Below, piece after piece: positions 51,201 to 60,616 of a stretch of DNA of 64,000 bases. The translations under genes were made by a program, and so were the position numbers. This DNA is from Hepsetus odoe. Its lineage: Eukaryota; Chordata; Actinopteri; Characiformes; Hepsetidae. The number at the start of each line of letters is the position of its first letter. Within the stretch, counting starts at the first letter, position 1. The notes beneath the pieces are model-generated. The model was not told the origin of the DNA and did not search any database. It saw only the letters and a list, made by a program, of their open reading frames with translations. The stretch covers positions 1 through 64,000 of the forward strand of contig CM029384.1 in assembly GCA_017165825.1 (NCBI GenBank), in the 5' to 3' direction.

Positions 51201-54200
51201 CCCGTTTGTGTAAATGATTAAGTCTAGGATCAGCAGTGTGTCTCAAGGCTGGTATGAAGTAGGCTGTGTAACATGTACCTGACCATTGTTCAGGCAGATA
51301 ATTGTAAGCTGTGTTACCCTCAAATGTACATGGTCGTACCTGTGGAATTAGGCCAAAGATTGAACAATTTGTTAAACACGTTTGCAAACCCATGCGCTGT
51401 GGCTAGAAAGGTGTTTCCCCTTAAACCGTCATTGTGACTGATCATGAGGGCAAACACCCTTCCTAGATGGTGGCGCAGTAAGACGCAGCGACCTCTCCGG
51501 GGTCCAAACTTTGGTGCTAAAGTCTGTAAAAAGTCTTTCATCCGACTACTTTTCATCAAGAGGCTTGCACATGAGCATCACAACTGTGGATGCTCTTACC
51601 TATAACCACCAAACACTGCTGGAGCTCAGGAATCAGCCAGGATACAGTCTTCCAGCGACTATCCGAACAATTCAATTCATTTCAATTCAATTTATTCATG
51701 TATAGCGCCTTTCACAACAGAGTTGCCCCAAGGGACTTTACATAGATGGTAGACAGGTTATAGTACTAGAAGTTAAAGCCAGACGACTACGGAGGAGAGG
51801 AACCAAAAACTCCAATGTGTGGAGAAAAAAAACCTCTGAGGGTCCAAGGTCGACTGGCTACCCAACCCCCTTGGGTATACTAGCAGTACAGAGTTAGTTC
51901 GGGTTTAACCCCAGGATCAGTACAGCGTCCCAAGCTGCTTCCCAGGCTCAGCAAGTTGGGCACGGCCCCAGGTACCGGTGAGCCGCCAGGATCCCTTGTC
52001 CCATCGGATGCACAGCACAGACCAGTTGGTAGTTCAGTATTGGACTCAGGTGATGACCACAGCGGGCCCCCCCGGATATGTGGGGAGAGAAATGGAATGA
52101 GGGGGTAAGTAATGAGCAGGATCCAGTAGTGACAGACACAGAAAGGAAGCAATACGGTGCAATGGCATGTACAGCAGCACCAGCGACATTAGTAATGGTG
52201 CACTATGGTGATTGGTGCGGGTAAGATAAACTAAAGAAGTAAGTCTTCAGCCGTGATTTAAAGACTGAGACTGAATTGGCATCCCGTACAGAAGCAGGCA
52301 AGCTGTTACACAATCTAAGGGCCCTGTAACTGAAAGTTCGTGCTCCTATACATTTATTTATGCGAGGGACAATTAGGAGATCTTTATTCTGGGATCTAAG
52401 TGGGCGATTAGGTGTATAGGCATTAAGCAGTTCGGTTAGGTATATTGGGGCAAGACCTTTAAGTGCCTTGTAGGTTAAGAGGAGGACCTTGAAGTCAGCC
52501 CTGTACCTAACAGGAAGCCAGTGAAGCGAGGAGAGTACGGGAGTTATGTGGTCGTACTTCCTGCTCCTGCTAACAATCCTAGCGGCTGTGTTCTGAATGC
52601 GCTGTAGGGTGCTTAATGTGCCCTGAGAGCTTCCAGAAAGTAGGGCGTTACAGTAATCTAATCTACTGTATACAAATGCATGTACTACTTTCGCCTTGTC
52701 TTCCATTGACAGAAAACGCCGTAGTTTGGCAATGTTCCGAAGGTGCAAGAAGCATGTCTTCGCAATTGCATTTACATGGAGATTAAATGAAAGATTTGAA
52801 TAAAAAATAACACCAAGGTTACGTGCCAGAGTACTAACTGAAAACTTCTTTGTGTAAAGTATCATCTCATCAATAAGCACTGCCTTGTTTCCTAAGGAGC
52901 AAACATTTAGCAGTGAACATTTGATTTTAGTCAGACGCTGTGTTTTATTTGTTTTTATGATTGGTACTGTGAGCAGGTTACTGGCGCAGGAGCCCCTAGA
53001 TTGGCATCTATACTGCTTCCTTATCATACTAAGAATAGATATTCTCTGGTAATTCAATTCAATTCAATTCAATGTATTCTTGTATAGCGCCTTTTACAAC
53101 AAAGTTGCCCCAAGGCACTTTACATTGATAACAGGTTACAGTAATAGATGTTTAAGATGTTTAAGCCGGACGACTACGGAGGAGAGGAACCAAAAACTCC
53201 ACTATGTGGAGAAAAAAAAACCTCTGAGGGTCCAAGGTCAACCGGCTACCCAACCCCCTTGGGTCTACTAACAGTACAGAGTTAGTTTGGTTTTAAACTC
53301 CAGGATGGTAATGATGAGAGGAGTCCGGTTCTAAGCTAATGTGTGTTTCAATGTGGGGATGTCGTGTTATAAGGAACCTGGGTTGCTGCCAAGAGTGTGC
53401 TGATAGTGGGAGAACAGCCAGCGTGTGATTTAAGATCACAGGACTGCGACCTGGGTGGTGCTCTGAAGAGTCACAGTGGCAATTTTGCTGCCATATTTGC
53501 TGTCCCTTTTATAAAGGCCAGGCCGTTCCCTAAAGAGGTCCCAGTTCTTCACGAAGGCGATGCTTTTAGATGCACACGAAGTCTCTAGCCAGCGGTTGAA
53601 AGAGAGCAGCCTACTGTAGGTTACATCTCCTCTAAAGAGAACTGGCAAAGGACCAGACACAATTAAGTTCTGACATTTTGTTACAGCTTTTGGACACAAA
53701 GAGATAAAATTCCTCTTTAATACCTCGGATTGTTGGGACTTTATATCATTAGTTCCAGCGTGAACAACCAAGGTAGGAAATTAATTGCTGGAGTAAGAAT
53801 CCAATCGTGCCTCGATGTCAGAGACTCTGGCCCCGGGGAGGCATTTCACAGAAATCGCTCGTTTAGGACGGCTAGGAGCGCTAACATTCCTAACAATCGA
53901 GTTGCCAAATATGAGCACCTTCTCCGCTTCAGCAGCTGAATTTTGTCTGCCGTTTGTTTGTCAGCTGAATTGAAGACTGGTGTGCAGGAGGGCCATTCTT
54001 TGAGCTCCTGGACCCCCGTTTGGCAGTCACCCAGTGTTCCCTTGGACATGCTGCTGGTGCTGGCTCCAAACGGGCTACGGTTGGGCCAGGAGGGCCAAGT
54101 CCAAGTCCAAATTGGCCAGCGGCTCCGACTGAGCTGGAACTACACGTCCCTTGGTCTGACTACACTGATAAAGTACTAATGTGCCCCTCCAGAACACGAA

Positions 54201-57200
54201 TCCTCTCCTCCAACTGCGTTACAGTTACACATTTCCTACATCTATAAGAATCTACATAGTTGGATGGACAGTCTACGCTGTATATGCCACACGACAAACA
54301 CAGCACAAAAGAGGACGTCAAAGTAGCACTTACGTAAAATGTGGAACTTTATCTGGAAAACACTGTGTCTGAGGCCACTAAGTTCGCTGCTTGTTCAGTC
54401 TGGGTCTCTTTCCCACAATGCAACTCTCCAGAGAGTCGACCTTGTTAATGATCCCACAGTGTAAAGCAGAAACAGGATAACAATGCTATGGGAGCTTCGC
54501 GTGCTGTGAAGACCAGGCCTTCAGGCCCCGAGATCGCCTGCTGTACCTGGCCGACCGAGAGGACATCGGAAGTGGTGCGAGAGGAGACAGAAGCGCGGTA
54601 AGCGTGCTGGGGTCCGGGCTCAGCTAAAGGCTAACGCTAGCTGACCGGCTATCCCGTCCGTCCTCCTCACCAATGTCCGCTCCCTGGATAATAAACTGGA
54701 CTGTATACGACTCCAGCTAAACACCCAGCATGAGGACAGAGACTGCTGTGTTTTTGTTTTTACGGAGACATGGCTCAGCGACAGCGTTCCGGACACCGCC
54801 GTCCATTTAATTGGACTCGCCGCGTTCCGCTTGGACAGAAACTACGCTCTGTCCGGCAAGACTCGCGGAGGGGGGCTGTGTGCTTACATCAACACATAAT
54901 GGTGTACGAACGCTGTGCTGGTCTTTACGCACTGCTCAACACTGCTGGAGGTCCTGACAGTCAGGTGTAGACCGTTTTATCTGCCCAGGGAGTTCTATAC
55001 AGTTTTTATCATGGCTGTCTACATTCCACCCAGCGCTAGCGCTAACAGCGCTAATGCAAACAGCTCGCTGACTGAACTTTATGGTGCGATCCGCGAGCTC
55101 CAAAACTCCCACCCGGACGGACTGTTTATTGTCGCTGGAGTTTTCAATCATGCAAATCTCAAGTTAGTTCTCCCAAAATTTCATCAATATGTGGATTTTG
55201 CAACGAGGGGGGGGGGAAACATGCTGGACTGTGTTTACACAAACAAGGCCGCCCTAAGAACAGCGAAGGCCAATCTGTCCCGGGCCATCAGAGCAGCCAA
55301 GCGAGCTCACGCACAGAGAATCCATGGCCACTTCAGAAACACTGGTGGCACACAGCGCATGTGGCAGAGCATTCTGAGGAAGACCATCCCCCCTCCAAAC
55401 AACCAGGTTCTCTGTCTGACCACAGCCAAGGTGAGAAGATCTCTACTGAAAGTGAACCCACAGAAAGCTTCTGGTCCAGACAACATACAAGGTTGTGCCC
55501 TCACTGGACCCCCTGCGGTTTGTGTATCGTCCCAACCGCACAACGGGTGATGCAATCTCCACCACCCTCCATCTGGCCCTTTCTCATCTGGACAGAAAGG
55601 ACAGTTATGTCAGAATGCTGTTCATTGACTAAAGTTCAGCATTCCATCAGTAGCCATCATCCCTCAGCACCTGAGTGAGAAGCTGAGGCTGCTGGGCCTG
55701 AACACCTCCCTCTGTAACTGGATCCTGGACTTCCTGAATGGGAGACCCCAGTTAGTCAGTATCAGTAGCAGCACCTTCAAAACCATCATGCACCTCAGGG
55801 CTGTGTGCTCAGCCCACTGCTGTTCACACTGATGGCCCACGACTGTGTAGCCAAGCACAGCTTGAACGACATCATCAAATTCGCTGATGATACAACCGTG
55901 GTGGGTCTGATCAGCTGTGGTGATGAGGCAGCTTACAGAGAGGAGATAGAACAGCTGATGAACTGGTGTAGAACCAACAACCTGTCTCTGATCGTCGACA
56001 AGACTAAAGAGATGGTTATTGACTACACCTCACCTGTGGAAATCACTTAACATTTACATTATTTAGCAGACACTCTTATCCAGAGCAACTTACATGTCCT
56101 AATTACAGGGACAGTCCCCCTGGAGCAATTCAGGGTTAAGGGTCTTGCTCAGGGACTCAGTGGTGATAGTGCCAGAGGTGGGATTTGAACCTGGGACCTC
56201 TTGAGCCATAGGTCCATAGGCAAGTATCCTACCACTAGACCACCGCCACCCATAACAGACAACCTCACATGGACCCTCAACACCAACTCCATCACATCAA
56301 CATGACATGTAACACATCACATGTAACCCTGAGGCTATCCGATGGATGTATGTACTGAATGTACCGTCTATTGTTCTGTCTGTAGTTATTTGCACTTGTC
56401 TGTTTCTCTTGTCTTGTGTTTTATGCTGTCTTATGTAGTCTTATGTGTAGCACCAGGGTCCTGGAGGAACGTTATTCTGTTTCTCTATGTACTGTGTATG
56501 TGGTTGAAATGACAATAAAAACCTACTTAACTCGAACCTGTAAATACAAACACAAGAGAAGGTTAAACATCATGTTTTTTGTACATATACAGAGCTATGT
56601 GGTGTTTATGTGTTTTTCTCTTTTTTCTTCCCAAATAAGAGTGTGTGTGAATGCGTTCACTGTCTTCTGGCTGGTTGAAGTTTTATCCATTTCGTTGCCC
56701 AGCAGTCAAAGCTACTAAGTGAGAGGTTGCTAGCACTTCACCTTAGAGCATTCCTCTATATCTGGATGAAAGTTCACTCTTTTGCAGTGACTGGCATGGA
56801 TCCATCTTTTCTTGCCAGACACCTTTACTGCAGCAGATGTAAACAGGAGCACCTGCTATTGGCCTTCTCACTTTGCAACAAGTGGCTCTTTTTGTGGTTT
56901 CAGGACTAGCTCACCAGGCACCAACGAGTGACCCCCTCCCTCCTGCTGAGCCCACGAGTTGGTTACCTGTTGAGGTACATTGAACGGCATGTGTCAATTT
57001 GTCACAGTATTCAACCAAAGCATCTAGGAAGGTGAACATCTGCTTGTCTCAAGTCAAAGTTTCCTGGGAGGTTCATGTGACAATCAGTGATTTTTCAAAC
57101 GCACTTCTTGAGTGCTTGACACTTCCTCCGTTGTCGTGACTATTTCAGCACAATCGTGATCATCAATTTCTGTGTCTGTTGGGACTAGTGTCGCAGGGTT

Positions 57201-57725
57201 GGACAGGCTTGCTTTTTCAATTACAATATTGGTTGATTCCAGAATGGTGGACCATTTTGCCCATTGAGCAGCTGTGACTTGTAATTCTCAACTCAAGGTT
57301 AGCAGAGTTTGGACTGCATGTGAACATTTGACCACCAGTGTGTGATCCAACACCAGGCTGGAAACTGTGTTGACAGCCCTGTGAGAGCATAGACAGGCTC
57401 CAGCATTGCCCATGACCCAACAGCAGTTATGCAAATGAGTGAGAGTGAATAATGTGCTTTTATTTATTTAGATAACTAATTTTCAATCATGGGAATGTTT
57501 CCTTTCTCCAGTGACTCTTCCTGCTCCACGTATCTCCCTCAATCCCACCAAAGAGGTCACATGGGGAGAGAGGGTTGACATCACCTGCTCTGTAGAAACC
57601 AAATTCACAGGTGGATCCTTCACTCTGGTAAAGAGCTCCAGCTCCTTCAGAGAGACCAAGAGTGGGACCTCTGTCACCTTCAGTTTTCCTAAAGTGGACT
57701 TTGTTCATGAAGGATCTTACTACTG
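45156..57725 (+). CDS. SRCR/Ig receptor gene, copy 2 (incomplete at gap)
   Basis: Exons: 45156-45228, 45896-45928, 46123-46437 (SRCR), 47203-47508 (SRCR), 47577-47858 (Ig) and 57512-57725 (Ig, cut by N). All are open and phase 1 with GT/AG borders. The chain starts with a signal peptide (M-L-R-P-H-L-T-L-M-L, then V-I-S-V-I-G-G-S-L-L-A). It would be secreted or, by analogy with copy 1, membrane bound through an exon inside or beyond the gap. SRCR domains bind proteins, lipids or microbial surfaces; the ligand here is unknown. The 9.65 kb intron between the Ig exons holds an ERV with nested LINEs and SINEs. Closest known architectures are the CD5/CD6/CD163/DMBT1-like group B SRCR proteins. Confidence 0.85.
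45657..45690. repeat. (CA)n microsatellite
   Basis: CA run broken once by TA, in intron 1 of copy 2. Confidence 0.9.
45896..45928 (+). CDS. Copy 2 exon 2 (signal peptide core)
   Basis: A 33-nt exon, TTTCAG before it and GTAAGT after it, coding for V-I-S-V-I-G-G-S-L-L-A. Cleavage is likely after the final Ala. Confidence 0.8.
46123..46437 (+). CDS. Copy 2 SRCR domain 1
   Basis: The 315-nt exon encodes one complete SRCR domain: V-R-L-V-N-G, G-R-V-E-V-Y-Y-S-G-Q-W-G-T-V-C-D-D, then A-E-V-V-C-R-E-L, F-G-Q-G-S-G-P-I-L-L-D-N-V and the final G-V-E-C-S. Eight cysteines are present (in I-C-S-G, V-C-D-D, V-V-C-R, R-C-G-K, G-C-S-G, A-C-R-H, D-C-S-H and E-C-S), the pattern of group B SRCR domains, which are encoded by one exon each as here. 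Confidence 0.92.
46735..46862 (-). mobile_element. SINE-2 head, reverse orientation
   Basis: Duplicate of 15711-15835 in the intron between the SRCR exons. Confidence 0.6.
47203..47508 (+). CDS. Copy 2 SRCR domain 2
   Basis: The 306-nt exon encodes G-L-R-L-V-N-G, C-C-G-R-V-E-I-L-H-S-G-R-W-G-T-V-C-D-D, V-V-C-R-H-L-G-C-G-R-A, F-G-Q-G-S-D-P-I-W-L-D-D-V-G-C and V-V-C-S. It has the eight group B cysteines plus a ninth from the Cys-Cys pair near the start, also seen in copy 3. The extra cysteine could pair between chains or stay free. Confidence 0.92.
47577..47858 (+). CDS. Copy 2 Ig-like domain 1
   Basis: The 282-nt exon (94 codons) encodes an Ig-like domain: S-P-G-E-T-V-Q-L-R-C carries the first Cys and H-Q-G-Q-Y-S-C-D-Y the second. 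N-F-R-L-Y-R-N-G occupies the C-strand region, where a Tyr stands in the usual Trp area. An additional Cys lies in the N-P-T-C-I-P-V stretch. Copy 3 has one codon less in the T-T repeat. Confidence 0.88.
48205..48350 (+). mobile_element. SINE-2 copy
   Basis: It has GGTCCAGTGGTTGGC, GTGGGTTTGATTCCC, the CCTGAGGTACCCTTGGGC block and a shortened tail. Confidence 0.65.
48517..48675 (-). mobile_element. SINE-3 copy, reverse orientation
   Basis: Minus strand: GGTGGTGGTTTAGTGGTAGG, B-box-like AGGTTCAAATCCCC, tail AAGTCGCTCTGGATAAGAGTG. A middle part is missing relative to the 39318 copy. Confidence 0.75.
48676..49835. other. Intron of copy 2, no exon seen
   Basis: Up to about 49250 the sequence pairs with copy 1 (17400-18240) and inverted copy 3 (58610-59500). 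Beyond that, to the ERV LTR at 49836, it has no counterpart in the window. I see no Ig exon here. Confidence 0.5.
49836..50464 (-). repeat. ERV-3 3' LTR, 629 bp
   Basis: The ends are TGTTGGATT and AATCCAACA, a perfect 9-bp inverted terminal repeat. On the minus strand a polypurine tract (ACAGGGGGGTG) directly precedes it. It is the most complete LTR of the family here. Confidence 0.9.
50600..51451 (-). pseudogene. env: ERV-3 env fragment
   Basis: The longest open part is 50929-51393 (154 codons), covering the end of SU and the first part of TM. It is collinear with 5585-5990 of ERV-1, including the N-H-L-H-K-R, F-P-N-Y-G-M and Q-I-N-H-E-L blocks. A stop and frameshift cut it before the membrane span, which is recognisable at DNA level near 50700-50800. 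Confidence 0.85.
52203..53057 (-). pseudogene. LINE B ORF2 deletion derivative, 284 aa
   Basis: The frame opens with an N-terminal segment ending in C-S-L-L-N-V-C-S-L-G-N-K, the first endonuclease motif of L2/CR1 elements. It then jumps to the RT C-terminal domain: R-N-L-G-V-I-F, H-L-R-N-I-A, S-R-L-D-Y-C-N-A-L-L, I-Q-N-T-A-A-R, P-V-L-S-S-L-H-W-L-P-V, L-L-L-T-Y-K-A-L. The entire endonuclease core and RT palm are missing, yet the frame is open across the junction. No enzymatic activity is expected. Confidence 0.88.
53052..53340 (-). mobile_element. Truncated LINE B 3' end inside LINE B
   Basis: It has the same 3' sequence as 51669-51900 (AGGCGCTATACAAGAATACATTG and GAATT repeats at 53052-53075) but is only about 290 bp long. 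Its position between ORF1-like and ORF2-like parts indicates an insertion or a tandem junction. Confidence 0.7.
53400..54370 (-). pseudogene. LINE B ORF1 remnant with SGNH-esterase-like domain
   Basis: Minus-strand order: a Cys-rich stretch (C-L-S-C, then V-D-C-P and R-C-R-K-C near 54300-54210), a short coiled-coil-like segment (L-E-E-R-I-R-V-L-E-G), and downstream a 111-codon frame (53771-53436) with V-V-H-A-G-T-N-D-I, the G-x-N-D block of SGNH/GDSL esterases, and L-I-V-S-G-P-L-P. CR1 and L2 LINEs are known to carry zinc-finger and esterase domains in ORF1. Frameshifts split the gene. Confidence 0.7.
54479..56049 (+). pseudogene. LINE A copy 2 endonuclease/RT, degraded
   Basis: Readable blocks in order: V-R-S-L-D-N-K-L-D region, F-T-E-T-W-L, A-V-Y-I-P-P-S-A-S, V-A-G-V-F-N-H (the catalytic Asp of G-D-F-N is Val here), L-D-C-V-Y-T-N. 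Two deletions follow, then S-G-P-D-N-I-Q-G, a further jump, and K-F-A-D-D-T-T-V-V near 55875. The longest frames are 54915-55550 and 55805-56050. It cannot make the full protein. Confidence 0.88.
56050..56254 (-). mobile_element. SINE-3 copy, reverse orientation, in LINE A
   Basis: Minus strand: GGGTGGCGGTGGTCTAGTGG, B box AGGTTCAAATCCC, tail AAGTTGCTCTGGATAAGAGTG and TAAATG. It sits just before the LINE A C-terminal and 3' sequence. Confidence 0.8.
56537..57378 (-). pseudogene. pol: ERV-3 pol/env leader fragment
   Basis: The minus strand gives, from 57378, the RT/RNase H connection (collinear with 3250-3440 of ERV-1), then near 57000-56760 the integrase C-terminal region (collinear with 4560-4800), and then the env leader up to the presumed splice acceptor. 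No frame stays open for long. Confidence 0.8.
57379..57445 (+). mobile_element. SINE-4 right end
   Basis: GAGAGCATAGACAGGCTCCAGC and the next 45 bp equal 24066-24130 of copy 1; the left part of this repeat is replaced by ERV-3. Confidence 0.65.
57512..57725 (+). CDS. Copy 2 Ig-like domain 2, cut by the gap
   Basis: The acceptor CTCCAG ends at 57511. The exon is open: T-L-P-A-P-R-I-S-L, G-E-R-V-D-I-T-C-S-V (first Cys), G-G-S-F-T-L-V-K, then F-V-H-E-G-S-Y-Y-C (second Cys), where the N run begins. The copy 1 counterpart (24193-24469) is frameshifted. Confidence 0.88.
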
Positions 57726-58225
57726 NNNNNNNNNNNNNNNNNNNNNNNNNNNNNNNNNNNNNNNNNNNNNNNNNNNNNNNNNNNNNNNNNNNNNNNNNNN
57801 NNNNNNNNNNNNNNNNNNNNNNNNNNNNNNNNNNNNNNNNNNNNNNNNNNNNNNNNNNNNNNNNNNNNNNNNNNNNNNNNNNNNNNNNNNNNNNNNNNNN
57901 NNNNNNNNNNNNNNNNNNNNNNNNNNNNNNNNNNNNNNNNNNNNNNNNNNNNNNNNNNNNNNNNNNNNNNNNNNNNNNNNNNNNNNNNNNNNNNNNNNNN
58001 NNNNNNNNNNNNNNNNNNNNNNNNNNNNNNNNNNNNNNNNNNNNNNNNNNNNNNNNNNNNNNNNNNNNNNNNNNNNNNNNNNNNNNNNNNNNNNNNNNNN
58101 NNNNNNNNNNNNNNNNNNNNNNNNNNNNNNNNNNNNNNNNNNNNNNNNNNNNNNNNNNNNNNNNNNNNNNNNNNNNNNNNNNNNNNNNNNNNNNNNNNNN
58201 NNNNNNNNNNNNNNNNNNNNNNNNN
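57726..58225. other. Assembly gap, exactly 500 N
   Basis: A round number of N usually marks a scaffold gap of unknown true length. Gene copies 2 (+) and 3 (-) both run into it, so missing exons and even the relative orientation of the two sides are uncertain. Confidence 0.97.
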
Positions 58226-58615
58226 GGGGGAACTGAGGTTGAATCATGACAACATTGAATATTATTGGTGGAAAACTATTAATGGGATGGATTTATGTAA
58301 ATTTGAACGTGATTGAAATGTATTAAAAGACCGATGTTGGGATGAGCGAGGAGAGCTGCTCCCACTGGACCACACCTGCTGATACTCTTCAGTAAATTGG
58401 TTGTGCTGCATCTCTCTGACTCCGCCTGGTTTTTTGACTTGGAAAAAGTTTCGGATTTAGGATTACACTTCGATTTTCCACGACACCCACTGCTGCATGG
58501 TGTTTGAGTGTACATGGGTTAAAAGCAGAGGTCCAATTTCATTGTGGTTCATTGTCTGCTGTGCATTGACCTCACAATGACAAGGGTTGTCACTTTCATT
58601 CTGACTTTCCCAAAC
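58226..58615. other. Post-gap sequence with SINE-2 tail
   Basis: Most of it is unrecognised; a SINE-2 tail (plus strand) lies at about 58510-58605 (GTGTACATGGGTTAAAAGCAGAGG, CTCACAATGACAAGG). Confidence 0.55.
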
Positions 58616-58667
58616 TAACAAAATACCCTCCTAAAGCACAAGATGAGTTTATTTAATCAGTCAGTCA

Positions 58668-58768
58668 TTCATTTTCTTCCACTTGTCCCAAGCTGGGTCA
58701 CGGGGGGGTGCTGGAGTCCATCCCAGCTTACACAGGGCGAAGGACGGGGGACACACCCTGGACAGGGA
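58668..58768 (-). mobile_element. SINE-1 fragment, reverse orientation
   Basis: Plus strand: CCACTTGTCCCAAGCTGGGTCACG, GGAGTCCATCCCAGCTTACAC and GACACACCCTGGACAGG. Confidence 0.7.
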
Positions 58769-59159
58769 GTTTATTTATGTACAATCAAATCATCATCTCC
58801 ATTTCTCTCCTTTCCCTTTCTGTTTTCATTCCGTGTATGAGTGAAGGCAGAAAGTCATTATCCTGAATACTTTGTTCACTATTGATATCACATTGTATAA
58901 TATAATTACTCATTGATTTTGAAAATATCATGCACTTAGTGATTTCTTTTAGCCTTTCTAACATTGGTCATTTTTGTTTTTTTGGAACTTTAAATTTAAA
59001 ATAAATCAATAACAAAGTTAATTAAAATTATTTTTAAAATAATTAAAACAAATAAATAATAAATGTATTCATTTTTACAAATAAATTAAGTAAATTGCAT
59101 CAAATTAAATGTCCTTAAAATTAATGAGATTTTGTGCACTGTTACACAGCCATAAAAAT

Positions 59160-59380
59160 TGGGGCAGTGGTGGCTGAGTGGTTAGAGAGTCTGGCTACAG
59201 AATCGGAAGATTGTGGGTTCAAACCTCTTACCAGTAGGTTGTCCTGAGGTACCCTCCTTGTCACTACTTTCAAAGCTGCCCACTGCTGCATGGTGTGTGA
59301 TTGTACATGGGTTAAAAGCAGAGATCTAATTTCGCTGTGCTGTGTGTACTCACAATGACAATCACTTCCACTTAAAACAA
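59160..59380 (+). mobile_element. SINE-2 copy
   Basis: Head GGGGCAGTGGTGGCTGAGTGG with B box GTGGGTTCAAACC, then AGCTGCCCACTGCTGC and the GCTGTGTGTACTCACAATGAC tail. It is the inverted counterpart of 17455-17695. Confidence 0.75.
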
Positions 59381-59704
59381 CTCAAGAAGTTGTTTTAGAA
59401 GATTTGAAAATGAGTGCGGATGACAAAACTCCCAATGTTTCCATCATTACAGCCCCTCAGCTAATTGCTATATGTTGATGATTTTAGCTTTATAATCCCT
59501 AAATGACAAAATCGTAATCAATATTTGAAAAGCCCTAAAATCTCTGTGTTTTGGTAATTGAGGTACCTAATGGCCTGAGATTCCAAATCTCAACCTTCAC
59601 ATCCCTAAACACAAAGGAGAAAATCAAAGAAAGGAGAAATCAAAGGAGACTGCAGACACAGTTCTCCATTAGCAGAAGTGATGCAGTCGAAAATCCCACA
59701 TTTA

Positions 59705-59950
59705 AAGTGAAAGTGACAACCCTTGTCATTGAAAGGTCACGGCACAGCACACATGAACCACAATGAAATTGGACCTCTGCATTTAACCCATGCAGCAGTG
59801 GGCAGCTATTGAAAGCACCCAGGGAGCAGGGATGGGGACAGTACCTTGCTCAAGGGTACCTCAGGGAAACTTATTGAGAAGGGGTTTGAACCCCCAATCC
59901 TCCAATCATGCCGCTAACACCCTAACGGCTAGGCCACCGCTGTCCCGATG
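59705..59950 (-). mobile_element. SINE-2 copy, reverse orientation
   Basis: Plus strand starts AAAGTGAAAGTGACAACCC, has GCAGCAGTGGGCAGCTATTG and ends at the tRNA-like head (minus-strand B box GGGGGTTCAAACCCC). Confidence 0.75.
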
Positions 59951-60077
59951 CCCCAGAGAATCGAGAGTCGAGAATTTGGGGAATTCACAGGGTGTATCTC
60001 CCCTGCCAGGTAAGGATCTCACCTGTCGAGTATAGATGTTTCTCAATGTAAAGGAAGTCAGTGTTTAAAAAAAAAAG

Positions 60078-60312
60078 GGAAAGTGACTATCCGTTGTCAC
60101 TTAGTCATTGTGAAACACAGCACAACAAAATTTCACCTCTGCGTTTCACCCATACACAAACATGCAGAAGGGGGCAGCTAATGAAAGTACCCATGATGCA
60201 GTCATGGTAACTTGCTCAAGGGTACCTCAGGGAAACCTACTGGTGAGGGAATCAAACCCACAACCCTCTGATCAAGTGCCAACTGCCTAACCACTAGACC
60301 ACCCCTGCCCAA
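60078..60312 (-). mobile_element. SINE-2 copy, reverse orientation
   Basis: It has GAAAGTGACTATCCG, GCAGAAGGGGGCAGC and, on the minus strand, the head GGGCAGGGGTGGTCTAGTGG with B box GTGGGTTTGATTCCC. It is the inverted counterpart of 48205-48350 but fuller. Confidence 0.75.
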
Positions 60313-60616
60313 AAGGAAAAGCTCCTCTGAGAAAAATAACGCGTAGTAGAACCGCCTTTCAGCGTTTCTCACACCATCAGTGTTCATGCTCACAGGAACT
60401 TACACTCACATTCTATTTACAGAGCCAGTTATATTTACACAATCTTTCTGCCAAAGAATTCACAGAGTATTACTATCAGAGCAGCCTGCAAAACTGTGTT
60501 TCTGAGTGATAGTCTTTCGCCGCACTTCTGGTGTTTTTGCATAGGTGTTTGCAAAAGTGTAGCAAAGGCAGTTTAACTGCTGTTAAAGTTGCTCATAATA
60601 AAGTTTGTGCTCTTAC

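Larger units (their letters stand above)
51669..54478 (-). mobile_element. LINE B (L2/CR1-like), nested in LINE A
   Basis: The minus-strand element has ORF1-like sequence (about 54370-53400), a 3'-end-like segment (53340-53052), an ORF2 deletion derivative (53057-52203) and a 3' end with GAATTGAA repeats at 51669. AACAA borders both sides (51666 region and 54479 region). The internal 3'-end-like segment suggests a truncated relative inserted between ORF1 and ORF2, or two copies side by side. Confidence 0.8.
51452..56536 (+). mobile_element. LINE A copy 2, degraded, with nested insertions
   Basis: The 5' leader and first codons (51452-51668) match 12241-12035 of the intact copy. The element resumes at 54479 and runs with deletions to the ACTTAACTCGAA 3' end at 56536. 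A LINE B (51669-54478) and a SINE-3 (56050-56254) are inserted. It lies in the opposite orientation inside ERV-3. Confidence 0.88.
49836..57378 (-). mobile_element. ERV-3, minus strand, split by LINE A
   Basis: In 5'-3' order on the minus strand: RT/RNase H connection fragment (57378-57090), integrase C-terminal and env leader (57010-56537), an interrupting LINE A (56536-51452), env (51451-50600), polypurine tract and 3' LTR (50464-49836). Joining 51451 to 56537 restores the family sequence found at 4968-4985 of ERV-1, so both halves are one insertion. Most of gag-pol was deleted. Confidence 0.85.

Noticed and set aside
57511..58249. Long open frames running through the N stretch
   Set aside because: Unknown bases give no stops; only the first 214 nt (57512-57725) are real sequence and are annotated as an Ig exon.
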